From Centrapalus pauciflorus (Eukaryota; Streptophyta; Magnoliopsida; Asterales; Asteraceae), in contig JAANYP010006647.1 in assembly GCA_020465985.1 (NCBI GenBank), forward strand, positions 248,001 to 312,000: DNA of 64,000 bases. The letters run 5' to 3'. Positions 11,501 through 21,309 of this stretch are shown here, piece after piece; position 1 is the stretch's first letter, and the number at the start of each line of letters is the position of its first letter. The translations under genes and the position numbers were made by a program. Below the pieces are notes generated by a model. The model worked only from the letters and a program-made list of their open reading frames with translations. It searched no databases and had not been told where the DNA came from.

Positions 11501-13857
11501 TTTTTGTCCCCTGTGCCATGATTGTGGTAAAAAGTACCATAAAATTAAGATCAAAGAGCCGGTCACAATCATTTGATCTTTCAATTGCACCAACGACATC
11601 ATATGGGCGTACATTATGGATTTCAAATTGGTTTCTCCACATTGATGTAACTGGATCATCAATGTCAGTCCTAGCAACAGCTTTAATCTCAACTCCACCA
11701 TTCGGTATACCAAGTGCCTCTTGAATCCTATCTTTAGTAACTTCGATTGATCCATTTGGAAGACGAATTGTAGAAGTTTCTGGGTCAAAACAGTCAACGA
11801 CATAATACCCAAGCTTTGATGGTATCCCTGATATACGCAATTTTAGAATTGATTCAAAACCCATTTTAGTAACCCTATCCTTCTGCCTATCAGTCATTGA
11901 TGCCACTGCTTTCACAAGGATATTTGGGGAAAACCTTGATAATATCAGTTTTAGGTTAGCTGGCTTTTCTTCGTACTCATCACTGCTATCAAGAGTACGC
12001 ATCTTTGCATCCTTTGGTTCCCTTTTAATTACTGCTTTTTTCTTCATGTCCTCCTTTTTTATTTTATTTTTCTTCTTCGATTTCACTGTTTTGTTCTTTT
12101 TTCCATTTCCAGATTTCTTCGTGAACTTCTTAAAAAATTCCATCAGTTTCTTTGTATCTATCTCTGGAGAAGATTCATCTTTGACAACGGATGATTTTCT
12201 GCTTTTCGAAACCTTGTCAACCATTTTCTTAGAGCTTTTTGCCTTTTTATGCTTCCTTTTGTCATCGGATTCTTCTATGAACACAATATAATGTCAAATG
12301 TATTCAATATAACAACCATATAAGTTCATAAAGAATCAGGTTATTCTATGAAAACAATATAATTTCAAATGTATAAAAACATGATATTACCTGAAGAACT
12401 AGTTGATGAAGATTTTGTGTTTGTGTCACTTGAGTCCTTATCAACTGATCTCTTTCTTTTAGACATTCTACGTTTAACTTTCTTCTTATCTAGTTCTGCA
12501 TCCAATAGAGAATTCAATATTTCATATCAAAATGCCAGATATTTGTATAGAATATATGCATTTGAACCCCTAGAACGAGCTTTTCAAACAAAATTCTATG
12601 TACATACAAGAATGATGTGTTCATGGAACATCATCCTACATAGCATGTTAGTTATAATCTGTCCATTCAGCATATCATACCAGTCTATACATTCAAGTAA
12701 TGTTTTAAACTTTAATGTTTTCAGTGTATTTATGTGATCAATGAGAACACAGCATCGGACAAAGCATTTACAAATGTATAAAAAATACATCCCAAACCAT
12801 ATGTATCATTCCTTTTTCATCCTAGTTACTCAAAATCTTTTCTATGAAAACAATATAATGTCAAATGTATTCAATATAACAACCATATAAGTTCATATAG
12901 AATCAGATTATTCTATGAAAACAATATAATTTCAAATGTATAAAAACATGATATTACCTGAAGAACTAGTTGATGAAGATTTTGTGTTTGTGTCACTTGA
13001 GTCCTTATCAACTGATCTCTTTCTTTTAGACATTCTACGTTTAACTTTCTTCTTATCTAGTTCTGCATCCAACAGAGAATTCAATATTACATATCAAAAT
13101 GCCAGATATTTTGAATAGAATATATGCATTTGAACCCCTAGAACTAGCTTTTGAAACAAAATTCTATGTACATACAAGAATGATGTGTTCATGCAACATC
13201 ATCCTACATAGCATGTTAGTTATAAACTGTATATTCGGCATATCATACCAGTCTATATGTTCAAGTAATGTTTCAAACTTTAATGTTTTCAGTGTATTTT
13301 CATGTGTATTTGAATGCATGATATAATGATATATAGCATGTCAGTTATAACATGAGTATTCAACATATCATATTAGTCTAACATTGTAATCACATATTTA
13401 TATTTACCTTCGGTTGGCTGAGATTTACCTTCTGTTGATTGAGATTTATCTTCTGTTGGTTGAGGTTGATTTTTGTTACCAGAGAACCTCTTTAAAACTA
13501 TTCTTACTGGCTTTGAAGGTTTATCTACTGTAGTAGGAACTTGTTTAACATCTGTTACTGAAAAATAGAATAGGTTAATCAAAATGCATTGAATATTATA
13601 TTAAAACATGAAATTCATATGAAATGCTATATTAGGGTTTGAACTTCAGTATTTTATTTCCTTAACTACTCCATCAATGATATATCGAATATGAGAAATG
13701 CTTAAAAAATTATCAATATTTAAGTGTTAGTAACCTTAACAAAATACGTAATCCTTTTTTATAAACAGAAATCGTAAAAAAATAGGTTTAATAACTTACT
13801 TTTCTGTTGAATCTGCTTCAAAGTTATATTCTCGCTCGCCTCATCAATGTTCGACAT
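8572..13857 (-). CDS. Ulp1-like SUMO-protease-type gene of the MULE, twelve exons, one apparent frameshift
   Basis: Exons on the minus strand: 13857-13800, 13557-13408, 13062-12958, 12495-12391, 12274-11459, 11343-11228, 11135-10361, 10260-9993, 9856-9674, 9589-9473, 9211-9074 and 8967-8572. All junctions are GT-AG and phases match except in the 9856-9674 exon, which seems one base short near 9798-9800 and shifts the downstream frame to an early stop. Conceptual length is about 1,075 residues: a Lys/Ser-rich N-terminus, a middle domain of the kind found in plant transposon ULP proteins (11459-12000, DUF1985-like from memory), an acidic linker, and a C-terminal Ulp1 core with His (QHFYL, ~9182), Asp (VIDN) and Cys (NSVDCG). 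The oxyanion-hole Gln of SENP/Ulp1 proteases is not at its usual place. A role in de-SUMOylation or in countering silencing is inferred. One base may be lost by mutation or by sequence error. Confidence 0.76.
10270..10440 (-). repeat. Intron-exon segment duplicated with 13310-13480
   Basis: The end of the 11135-10361 exon (PTEG repeats) and the following intron, including one ATTCAACATA motif, are nearly repeated around the end of the 13557-13408 exon. Both exons end in the same phase with GAAG/gtaaatataaat. This points to an internal duplication in the gene's history. Confidence 0.75.
12272..13302 (-). repeat. Tandem duplication of a symmetric exon (period 567 bp)
   Basis: Segments 12272-12735 and 12839-13302 align at a constant offset of 567 bp. 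Each contains one 105-bp exon (12495-12391 and 13062-12958) that starts and ends in phase 1, so including one or both keeps the frame. The two exons differ by only a few bases. Each adds 35 residues rich in Lys and Ser (KKKVKRRMSKRKRS). Confidence 0.85.
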
Positions 13858-14126
13858 ATTGATTGTGTGGATTTTGCATCAAACAATCACAGAATCAACG
13901 GGAATGCAGTTGTTTCGCAATGCAGTTGTGTGATTTTTGTTGAGAGATTTTGGTGGGAGATGTGAAATTGGTAACTGAATTGAAGTGAAAGCAGAGAAGT
14001 CGATGATGGCGGTGACAAGATTGATTTTGATTTGTTGAATTACCGTTTTACCCTTGCGCGCTTTTGAATCATGTGACACGCGAATTTCAGATTTAAATAA
14101 CTAGCTTTTTTATCAACCGTGGATTT

Positions 14127-14191
14127 TAATAAATCAAGGGCTAAGATCGGTTCTATGGTTCTACACCAAATTAAGGTTCTGCAATGATCCC
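14127..14191 (-). repeat. Right terminal inverted repeat of the MULE
   Basis: Inverted match to 3936-4001 with a few differences, ending in GATCCC. Five further bases (aaccc) separate it from the TA tract. The protease gene starts about 270 bp inward, so this TIR probably contains or adjoins its promoter. Confidence 0.9.
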
Positions 14192-14192
14192 A

Positions 14193-14196
<4 letters not shown>

Positions 14197-14244
<48 letters not shown>
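14197..14244. repeat. TA microsatellite
   Basis: A (TA)n run of about 48 bp to the right of the MULE. Confidence 0.97.
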
Positions 14245-14246
<2 letters not shown>

Positions 14247-14959
14247 TTTGGGTTAAAAAATGTACCAATGAGAATTGAGTGTACCAAGAATACTCTTCCA
14301 AACCCACAAGATTTAAAAAAATAAGGGATGTGATCATTATAATCGTTCTTCATCCATCCATGGGCGTCTTTTAGGGTGTGCGAGAGGCTCGACTGCACAG
14401 GGCCCCTCAATTTCGTAGGGCCTCACAAAATTAATAAAAATCTAAATTTAAACCAATAAAATTTTTCTGTATATGAGATGTATATGTTGTTCCTCGGCGT
14501 TAAATGGAATTCATGTCATATTCAACTTGATTCGTATTATTTATTTTAATTTCATATTAATCAATTTTTTTTGTTATTCACAATCTCCACTTTACCTATT
14601 AAAATTGAGTCTCAAAATGACCAATTACTATTTAAAATATTTAAGAAACTATGTTGTAATCACAAGCACATGGCCTCCGAAATCCATGAGACGGCCCTGC
14701 ATCCATCTATGCATCGTTCATCTATTCATTATTGTTAATCATCATCATCATCATCATCATGGTCATCGTTCATCATTATTGTTTATCATCATCGTTCGTT
14801 ATCATCGTTCATCATCATTCATCATCATGTTTTTACCATATCGTTCATTATCGGTTGAGAGAGAGAATTGTGGTGGTGGTGGTGGAAAGAGAAACCGTGG
14901 AGGTGGAATGCGATGCACAAACATTGCGGAAAGTTCTCAATCGAACATCTTTCTCTCTC

Positions 14960-14960
<1 letters not shown>
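14245..14960. repeat. Degraded relative of the CAT-rich TIR element, interrupted by a hAT MITE
   Basis: It shares with 2866-3855 the TTCATCATC/CATCGTTCATC interior, GAGAGAGA and GTGGTGGTGG runs, and the right terminus (AAGTTCTCAATCGAAC at about 14932). The left terminus is not matched, so this copy is incomplete or rearranged. The insertion at 14359-14699 splits it. Confidence 0.5.
14359..14699. mobile_element. hAT-type MITE, 341 bp, perfect 8-bp TSD
   Basis: The left end CATGGGCGTCTTTTAGG and the inverted right end CAGGGCCGTCTCATGG are imperfect TIRs. The element is flanked by an exact 8-bp direct repeat CATCCATC (14351-14358 and 14700-14707), the duplication length of hAT transposons. The 173-codon ORF overlapping its right half is not supported as a gene. 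Confidence 0.8.
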
Positions 14961-14990
<30 letters not shown>

Positions 14991-14991
14991 T
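14961..14991. repeat. CA microsatellite
   Basis: About fifteen CA units directly left of the hAT MITE at 14992. Confidence 0.95.
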
Positions 14992-15193
14992 TAGGGGTGA
15001 CAATTTCAGCCCATTGTAGCAAACGGGTCAAATGGGTTGACTATATAATTTTGAAATTTTATTAAAGAACAATTTGTTTAATACACCGTTTTATTTATTT
15101 TCATTTTTTTTAAAAAAAAATTATGTTTAATCTTAGTTTTTACAATGAGACAATTTAACTGTTCGGCACGTTGGGTCAAAATTGTCACCCCTA
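14992..15193. mobile_element. hAT-type MITE, about 200 bp
   Basis: TIRs TAGGGGTGACAATTT and AAATTGTCACCCCTA bound the element. The flanking 8-mers are CACACACT and CTCACACT (7 of 8 identical), consistent with a slightly diverged hAT TSD. No coding capacity. Confidence 0.8.
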
Positions 15194-15310
15194 CTCACAC
15201 TCACACAAGGGGTTGTCGATCTCAGACACTTTACGTGTGTTTTGCGGTGCACATTAATGGTCCTTTATTCAAATGGATAAATTACTCCGTTGATCCTTTA
15301 AGTGTGTTTT

Positions 15311-15600
15311 AGAGTAAATTACTCCGTTGATCCTTTAAGTTGACCAATTATGACTGGTTTAGTCCTTCAACTTTTGAAATTACACTGACAATCCTTTAAA
15401 TAAGAATTTTGAACACCAATGGTCGTTTATTCAAATGGATGTTTGGAGAAATGTGAGGACATTTAACATTTTTAGTATGAATAAAGGATCATTGGTGTTC
15501 AGAATTCATGTTTAAAGGATTAACAGAGTAATTTCAAAAGTTAAAGGACTAAACCAGTCATAATGGGTAAACTTAAAGGATCAACATAGTAATTTACTCT
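15311..15600. mobile_element. Long-TIR MITE, about 290 bp
   Basis: The left arm (AGAGTAAATTACTCCGTTGA onward, about 110 bp) is matched in inverted orientation by the right arm ending TTACTCT. Nearly the whole element folds back on itself. A partial copy of the left terminus precedes it at 15262-15310. The terminus resembles that of the 322-2020 element. Confidence 0.75.
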
Positions 15601-16629
15601 AAATTTTAAGATATGTTCTATTAGAATGCAAATAGGTTATGAAAATATGGATAAAAGTTCTGGGTTTGTGAGAGTTGAAGTTCCCTTCCGAAAGTTATCT
15701 TAGATGTTCCAAAAGAAGTTGCAAATCAAAGCAGGAAGTGACTAGGTAGAATTTTACTTGGAGTTTATTATGTTACTGTGTAGGCCTTGTGGGGGTGGCG
15801 GAACCGGACCTCCTTGCATCATCTAAGGATCATGTGAAGATTCAAGATGAAGATTTACATCAGTTTAATCAAATAATGGCTTTACTTTGGATTAAATAGG
15901 AGTGGTGAAAAGATTTGAAATAGGAGAAATTGAGTTTTAATCCACGACTAATTGATTCTACGTAGTTTTGTGTTGTATTCAGGGTTTATCTTTGGAGTTC
16001 CATTTTTGTTGCTTTCTCTTTTTCTCGAAGAGATTCTTGCTGTATTGTAATGTTTGGGGTTATTAATAAAATTGTCTATAAAAAAATAATAAACTTTACA
16101 CAACACATGTTCAAAAATTAAACTAACCCATATTACTAAAAATGTGATTCGTCATTTTATATTAGTAATTATAAGTTACAACTAACAGAATATAATTAAA
16201 AAGCTAGCATAAAGAAAAAGACAAAAGTTCAATAGATCCCAATTCCCAAATATATAATGGTATAAGTTTAACTCGAATCATCGACGATATTTGTGAGTTT
16301 ATCGTAAATTTAAAGAAACCGGATTATGTTTAGGTTTCAAAACCTCATAAAGTAATTTAAATATTAATTAATTAGGTTAATTTATGGCTTTTGACAATAT
16401 TCCAAAAACCAAACTGCATGGATTCAAATGGTTAAATAATTAATTTCTTAAAGAAAGTTGAAATCAATCAAGAATTTTAAAAAATACTAATATGAAAACG
16501 TGATTTATATCAATAACCTAATTAAATTTGACTAATTAATATTAAAATGGTGTTAAAATATTATTAGATGGTTTAACGGTTGTGACCGAAGCATCATTAA
16601 ACGGATGACAGATTTTTGTTTTGGGGTGT
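15601..16629. other. Gene-free DNA with a transcript-tail-like segment
   Basis: From 15650 to 16080 the sequence is less AT-rich than its surroundings. It ends with a polyadenylation-like context (attgtaatgtttggggttattaataaaa) and a short A-rich tail, as seen at the 3' ends of LINEs or processed copies. Frames are broken by stops and no protein domain is recognisable. From 16080 to 16629 I see only AT-rich DNA. Confidence 0.3.
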
Positions 16630-17165
16630 TTACTTAAAAAAACCCTCGTGGTGTATTATTTTTATGATTAAAACTCTTAATTATTTTTGTTGTCACAAGA
16701 ATTCCTAACCGATTAAAATATCATTGAACCGATACACTACCCGTCACAATCAGTTACATTCATTTTCGACGAGTCATCCGGCGATCGTTGAAGCCTGTGA
16801 AGAGTCTTCCGACGATCGATTTGGTTTCCTGTTCAAGGTTAGATGTACTTAAACCTCTAATGATGACACCTCCATCTTTGATGAAGTCTCCGTCGACTCT
16901 TAAAACACTTGAAGAATTTGATTTGTTAGGCTTTATATAAATTGTTGATTTGTTTTTGCTTTTTTTTAATCGCTATCTTTAATGGGTTACCGGAAAAGTT
17001 GGTGACTGGAACAAAATGCAACAAGTTAAACTGTTTACAGTTCACATATACCAGAAATTTACTACTTTGATAGGTTTTAGTTGAATGAAGGTTTTTTTTT
17101 TTTTGTGACAACAAAAATAATTAGGGGTTTTAATCGTAAAATATCCTACTTAAAGATTTTTTACG
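16630..17165. mobile_element. TIR element, about 535 bp
   Basis: The segment containing 'gattaaaactcttaattatt' and 'tgttgtcacaa' at 16665-16698 recurs inverted at 17100-17150. The inverted match spans about 60-70 bp at each end. No transposase is present. The TSD was not resolved. Confidence 0.6.
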
Positions 17166-17220
17166 CAAAAATATATCCCTTTTGTTTTCTTTATCAATTT
17201 TAATTTGTTAAAGCTACTTA

Positions 17221-17650
17221 TCTTTTATAAAATGGTTAATATTGAAAAAAATCTACAAACTTTCATGAATTTATCGATAAAGTCACGGTACTTTTTTTCA
17301 GAGTGTTTAAGTCCCTAGACAATTTTTGTTTTATTCAAAACTATATATTTAACCTGTTTAGCAGGTAACTAACCGGTAAACAGTACAGTGATCGACCTAA
17401 ACAAGAAAAAAGAAAGTTCAATGACTTAATCGTAAAAATTTGAAAAGAAAGTTGGTTTTTTTAATGATAAGTTATTCGAGAAACTGATTGTTTTATCTGT
17501 TAAGCAGGGGCATGTTAAAAATATATAGTTTTAAATATGACAAACTTTGTTTAGGGACTTAAATGCTCGGAAAAAAAGTTCAGTGACTTAATCGATAATT
17601 GCATGAAAGTCTATAAGGTTTTTTCAATATTAACCCATTATAAAATATAT
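17221..17650. mobile_element. MITE with TIRs of about 85 bp (family M1)
   Basis: The left arm (ATGGTTAATATTGAAAAAA ... CTTTCATGAATTTATCG ... TTTAAGTCCCTAG) is matched inverted by the right arm (17560-17640). The same arms occur in a second copy at 18046-18275, which supports a family. Confidence 0.75.
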
Positions 17651-18045
17651 ATATTAAACTCGCTTGTAAAAATTCATGAATTCTTTATGTTGTGTAAACA
17701 TTACAAATAGATTTTTATATCTCTACTTTTAAAATTTTTAATTACTTTATAGTTTGACTAAACACTTTCCGTCTTCATATATTATAAATTGAAGTGGGTG
17801 TTACTGTTAGATAAAGTATGTATATACACTATTACTAGCATATAATAAAGAAAATCTTAATTAATTATTTGATTATTACATATGAAATTAATAAACTTTT
17901 ACTTGAAAAATGTGATTCATTCCAACCATTAAGTTTGGACGATAATCGAATCGAATCAAAGCAAATCATATATATAGTAAGGTAACACACACTGTTCAAT
18001 GTATGTAACTAAATTATACATAATTATAAATAAGTATTATATATT
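17651..18045. other. Gene-free AT-rich DNA
   Basis: No ORF, repeat or RNA gene could be supported in this stretch. Confidence 0.5.
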
Positions 18046-18275
18046 TGGGTTTTGGATTGATATCGAAGAAACCCCACGGGTTTCATTCAATTATCGATTA
18101 AATTACTGAACTTTTTTTTCCGAATATTTAAGTCCCTAAACAAAGTTTGGAAAATATATAGTTTTGAATAAGACAAGAATTGTCTAGTGACTTAAACACA
18201 TGGAAAAAATATACAGTGACTTAATCGATAAATTCATGAAAGTTCGTATGGTATTTTCAATATTAACCCTATATA
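18046..18275. mobile_element. Second, shorter copy of MITE family M1
   Basis: It shares the 'ttcaattatcgattaaattac', 'tttaagtccctaaacaaag' and 'aatattaaccct' phrases with 17221-17650 and has the same inverted arrangement. The left end is more diverged. Confidence 0.65.
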
Positions 18276-20170
18276 TTTCTAACCTTGTAGAAAATTTATT
18301 TACATGCAACCTTTGCTTAAATGAACACTAATCTGTAAAAACAAAACTAGCTTGATACTGAAATCACAAGATTCTATTCTAACTTAAACCACCTAAAATT
18401 TGCAGTTCGTTACGATTACTAGGTCCTTCATTAATCGATAAACCACACAATGAAGTAGACTTGAGAGAAACCAATTTCGTTGACATAACATTAATGTTTT
18501 GAGTCATTTAAGATAGACTTTAATTAATAGAGAAAATGTTCATTCAAAATAACTTACATGTCCTTGCTTTTCAAAACGTGCTTTCACCAATGTTTGATGT
18601 ATAATTGAATCTTCCCAAGTTTCGTACATTAAGTTCATAAATTCGTCCCTAAGCACATGAGGGACAGTCCAATAAGTAATATGTTAAGCACACTTTTGTT
18701 TTTATAATTTTTTAGCTCAATAAATGAAAAAACTCTTTAAAATAGTATGTTGTATTGTTATAAAGACATTATTTTTCTATATTGGTCAAACTCATTTAAA
18801 AATATAGTATGTTGCATTTTTAAAAAGACATTTTTTTGTATCTCGTATTGGTCATGAAAACACTTAGGAACGACCCTGCTAATACAGTGAAACCGAAACG
18901 TTAAAGCTACTTCTTGTGCTTGTGGAAATGAATTTTATTCTTTTCAATGAAACAACTTGTCAATACTCTTACTTGTCTCGATCATTAAAACTTTCAACAA
19001 TACGTTCCCAAGGACTATATAATAATACTTCATTGATGAATTGTAACATGATATATCTTATGTTCAGTTCTAGATAAAGGGACTAAAATAAATAAGAGAA
19101 AAAAAGTATAGGGACTAAAATGAAAAAAAAAAACTAACGTTGGGAATGAAAATATAGAAGTACGTATGTTTTTTTTTTAATATAAACCCTGTATTTATTC
19201 AAGTAATTATGCTTAAACACATTCATATCTGCCAATCAATTTTTACATACTCGTACCAACATGACCTCTCTATGTATCTCCCATCTTGCACAAATCGTCT
19301 CCAACGAATTCGCTAAATCTTGCTGATATAACAAGTCTAAACAATTGCAAGAATTATACCCTAAGATTTGGTTAATTGGTCGAGTTTCTCATGTTGGTGG
19401 CAAATAATCACATATCGGACTCTCGTTCCATAGCGTCAAATAATTATGCAACCGGCAAACAAAGTTTCTACATCCGCCACTAAAACTAATGCAACACTAG
19501 TACCGAAATAATACTAAAAATGTACCTTCTTAAATTTATTCAGGACCTAAACGGATTAAATTTCTCTAAAATATTTTCAAATTTCAAACATATTATATAA
19601 AATAAAAATAAAATACGAAGGGCTTCTAATATGCAATACTAATACCTTGGCCCAGTAGGCCAGTACCACCAGGCCAATAATAAGCCTACTTAATTTAATT
19701 ATAGTTTAGCCCATAATTTATCAATTAGTTCTCAGGCCCACAAACAAACAAGAATTATACGGGTTTTTTTGGTCATCCTCCTGTAACCCGAGTACCCAAT
19801 ATCCAGGTCTGCCGCCATATTGTTACTTCAAAATTTTCGCATTATACAACAATAACGGATTTTCATTGCATAAAATGTTTCTCCATAAGGTTCGTGCCCT
19901 TTTTTAGCTTTTGATTTCTGTTTCTTAATTCAATATGAGTAGTACTTATGCTATTATTGACTGTTCGATCGCATTATTAGAAGCAAAAATTACATCCAAA
20001 TGTCTGATTATAGTCTGTATAGTTTCTGGGTTTCATGATTCTACAAATATAGTTCTAATCTTTAACTGTAATTATCAAATTGTTCATGTAGTAGGGTTTC
20101 GATATAAGTATTTACTGTTTAATTGGATGTTATTTTGAAATCACTATGACTTATGATGGAAATTAGGATG
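18276..20170. other. Gene-free DNA
   Basis: AT-rich, with A/T homopolymers and fragments of 'gggactaaaat' TIR-type repeats near 19078-19170. A GC-richer stretch with 'ggcccagtaggccagtaccaccaggcc' character near 19650-19680 has no ORF. The 67-codon frame at 19935 has no recognisable feature. Confidence 0.5.
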
Positions 20171-20740
20171 TGAGAACCTGAGAAATATATAATAGCTGGT
20201 AATGAGTCCTGTTTTTGTCAAGTGTTGAGATGTCAAGAAATACCTCCGGAAGTCACCGAGCTCTTTCTCACGTAGATCACCTGCAAAGTCCCAGGGCACC
20301 CCTGGGAAGATACTCTGATGCTTAAGTCAGACACGTGATCGAGAAAGGTTTTATAATAATGAGAAAAACTTACCTTGTTCCCTTCTGACTCGTGGTGTTT
20401 ATCTCCCTAAATCCAGGAGAGTCGGTTAAGATCGTTTAGAGTGCTTATCCCAATCCCTATTATTAAAGGCTTGGATGTACCTTGCCTTATGAAGGATACA
20501 TTAGGCATTCGGTTTAATCCAAATGCTTCATTTAGTTTTATGGTACGTATACCGAAACCACCATTCGGTGTTTGGTACCATGCCTTATCAAGCCCCCCCA
20601 GCCCATTATCGCATTAGTTGGGCCTGAGATGCGGGTTGGGCATTTTGGGCCTCGGGTTTGACCCGCGTCGTTTCAAATTTGAAAATCCCCTCTATCTTCG
20701 CGTTAAACGGCGTCGGCCATCATTTCCATTTCTGACAACT
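20171..20740 (+). other. Non-coding leader or LTR-like DNA of the decayed element at 21310
   Basis: The base composition is more balanced than upstream, with direct phrases around 'cattcggt' (20506-20570). No second copy is present to test for an LTR. It is contiguous with the decayed gene downstream apart from the hAT-like insertion at 20741. Confidence 0.3.
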
Positions 20741-21224
20741 AGGGGTGTTCAAAAGAAATCGGAAAACCGGAAAACCGAGCCGGACCGGTCAATCCGAAAC
20801 CAAAAAAACCGACATATGACGGACCTGTTACGGTTTTCATTTTTAATAAACCGCGGGTAACCGAACCGAACCGAACATAAACATATCACAAATATTTACA
20901 TATAAATAGATAAATTACAAGCTAAAATATTATATTTATAGTTTCATTTTAATTAAATATTTGTTTGTTTAAGTAGTTTTAAGAAAATTTTAATGTAATT
21001 GATATATTTATTACGAATAAACTTAATTTTAAGGAACAATCAAAGTTTAAAAATTTATATTTCTATACTTTTATTATTTATAAATAGATAACAACTATCC
21101 GAAAGTATCCGCAAACCGAACCGCATATAACCGAAACCAAAACCGAAACCGTAAAGCGGGTGACCGAAACCGAAAATACGGTTCACACTTTTGCTACGAA
21201 CCGAACCGAACCGGTCGATGAACA
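20741..21224. mobile_element. hAT-like non-autonomous element with CCGAACCGAA repeats
   Basis: It begins AGGGGTGTTCA after TGACAACT. The right end shows an inverted GTTCA remnant followed by AGCCAACT, a 6-of-8 match to the left flank. Both ends carry arrays of the CCGAACCGAAC/CCGAAACC type in opposite orientations. The right TIR is eroded, so the right boundary is approximate. Confidence 0.5.
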
Positions 21225-21309
21225 GCCAACTGCTCCCTTATTCCCAGGAATTCCATCATTTCTCAGGTACGTCTCCCTTCTTTCACCGTCTTTCATTTCT
21301 CTCTAACTA

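Larger units (their letters stand above)
4751..13371. repeat. Dispersed ATTCARYATATCAT motif array within the MULE
   Basis: About eighteen copies or close variants occur in introns and spacer: 4751-4764 (inverted), 4879-4892 (inverted variant), 6198-6211, 6274-6287, 6324-6337, 7850-7863, 7873-7886, 7926-7939, 7949-7962, 8138-8151, 9259-9272, 9331-9344, 9875-9888 (variant), 10311-10324, 11409-11422, 12665-12678, 13233-13246 and 13358-13371. Many are preceded by a companion phrase such as agcatgtcagttataacatgagt. Apart from the first two, the listed copies share one orientation. I did not notice the motif outside the MULE. Confidence 0.75.
3931..14196. mobile_element. Two-gene FAR1-type Mutator-like element (MULE), about 10.3 kb
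   Basis: Terminal inverted repeats (3936-4001 and 14127-14191) bracket two convergent genes, a FAR1-type MULE transposase on + and a Ulp1-like cysteine protease gene on -. TA tracts border both sides, so a 9-bp TSD such as TATATATAT is plausible but cannot be proven. Both genes start close to a TIR, as in MULEs whose TIRs hold promoters. ULP-carrying MULEs are known (the Kaonashi type of Arabidopsis); assignment to that group is by architecture only. Introns and spacer carry a dispersed short motif, listed separately. Confidence 0.85.

Noticed and set aside
15650..16080. Possible host gene 3' end
   Set aside because: AATAAA-like context and tail are present but no upstream coding frame; could equally be a LINE or processed-copy tail.
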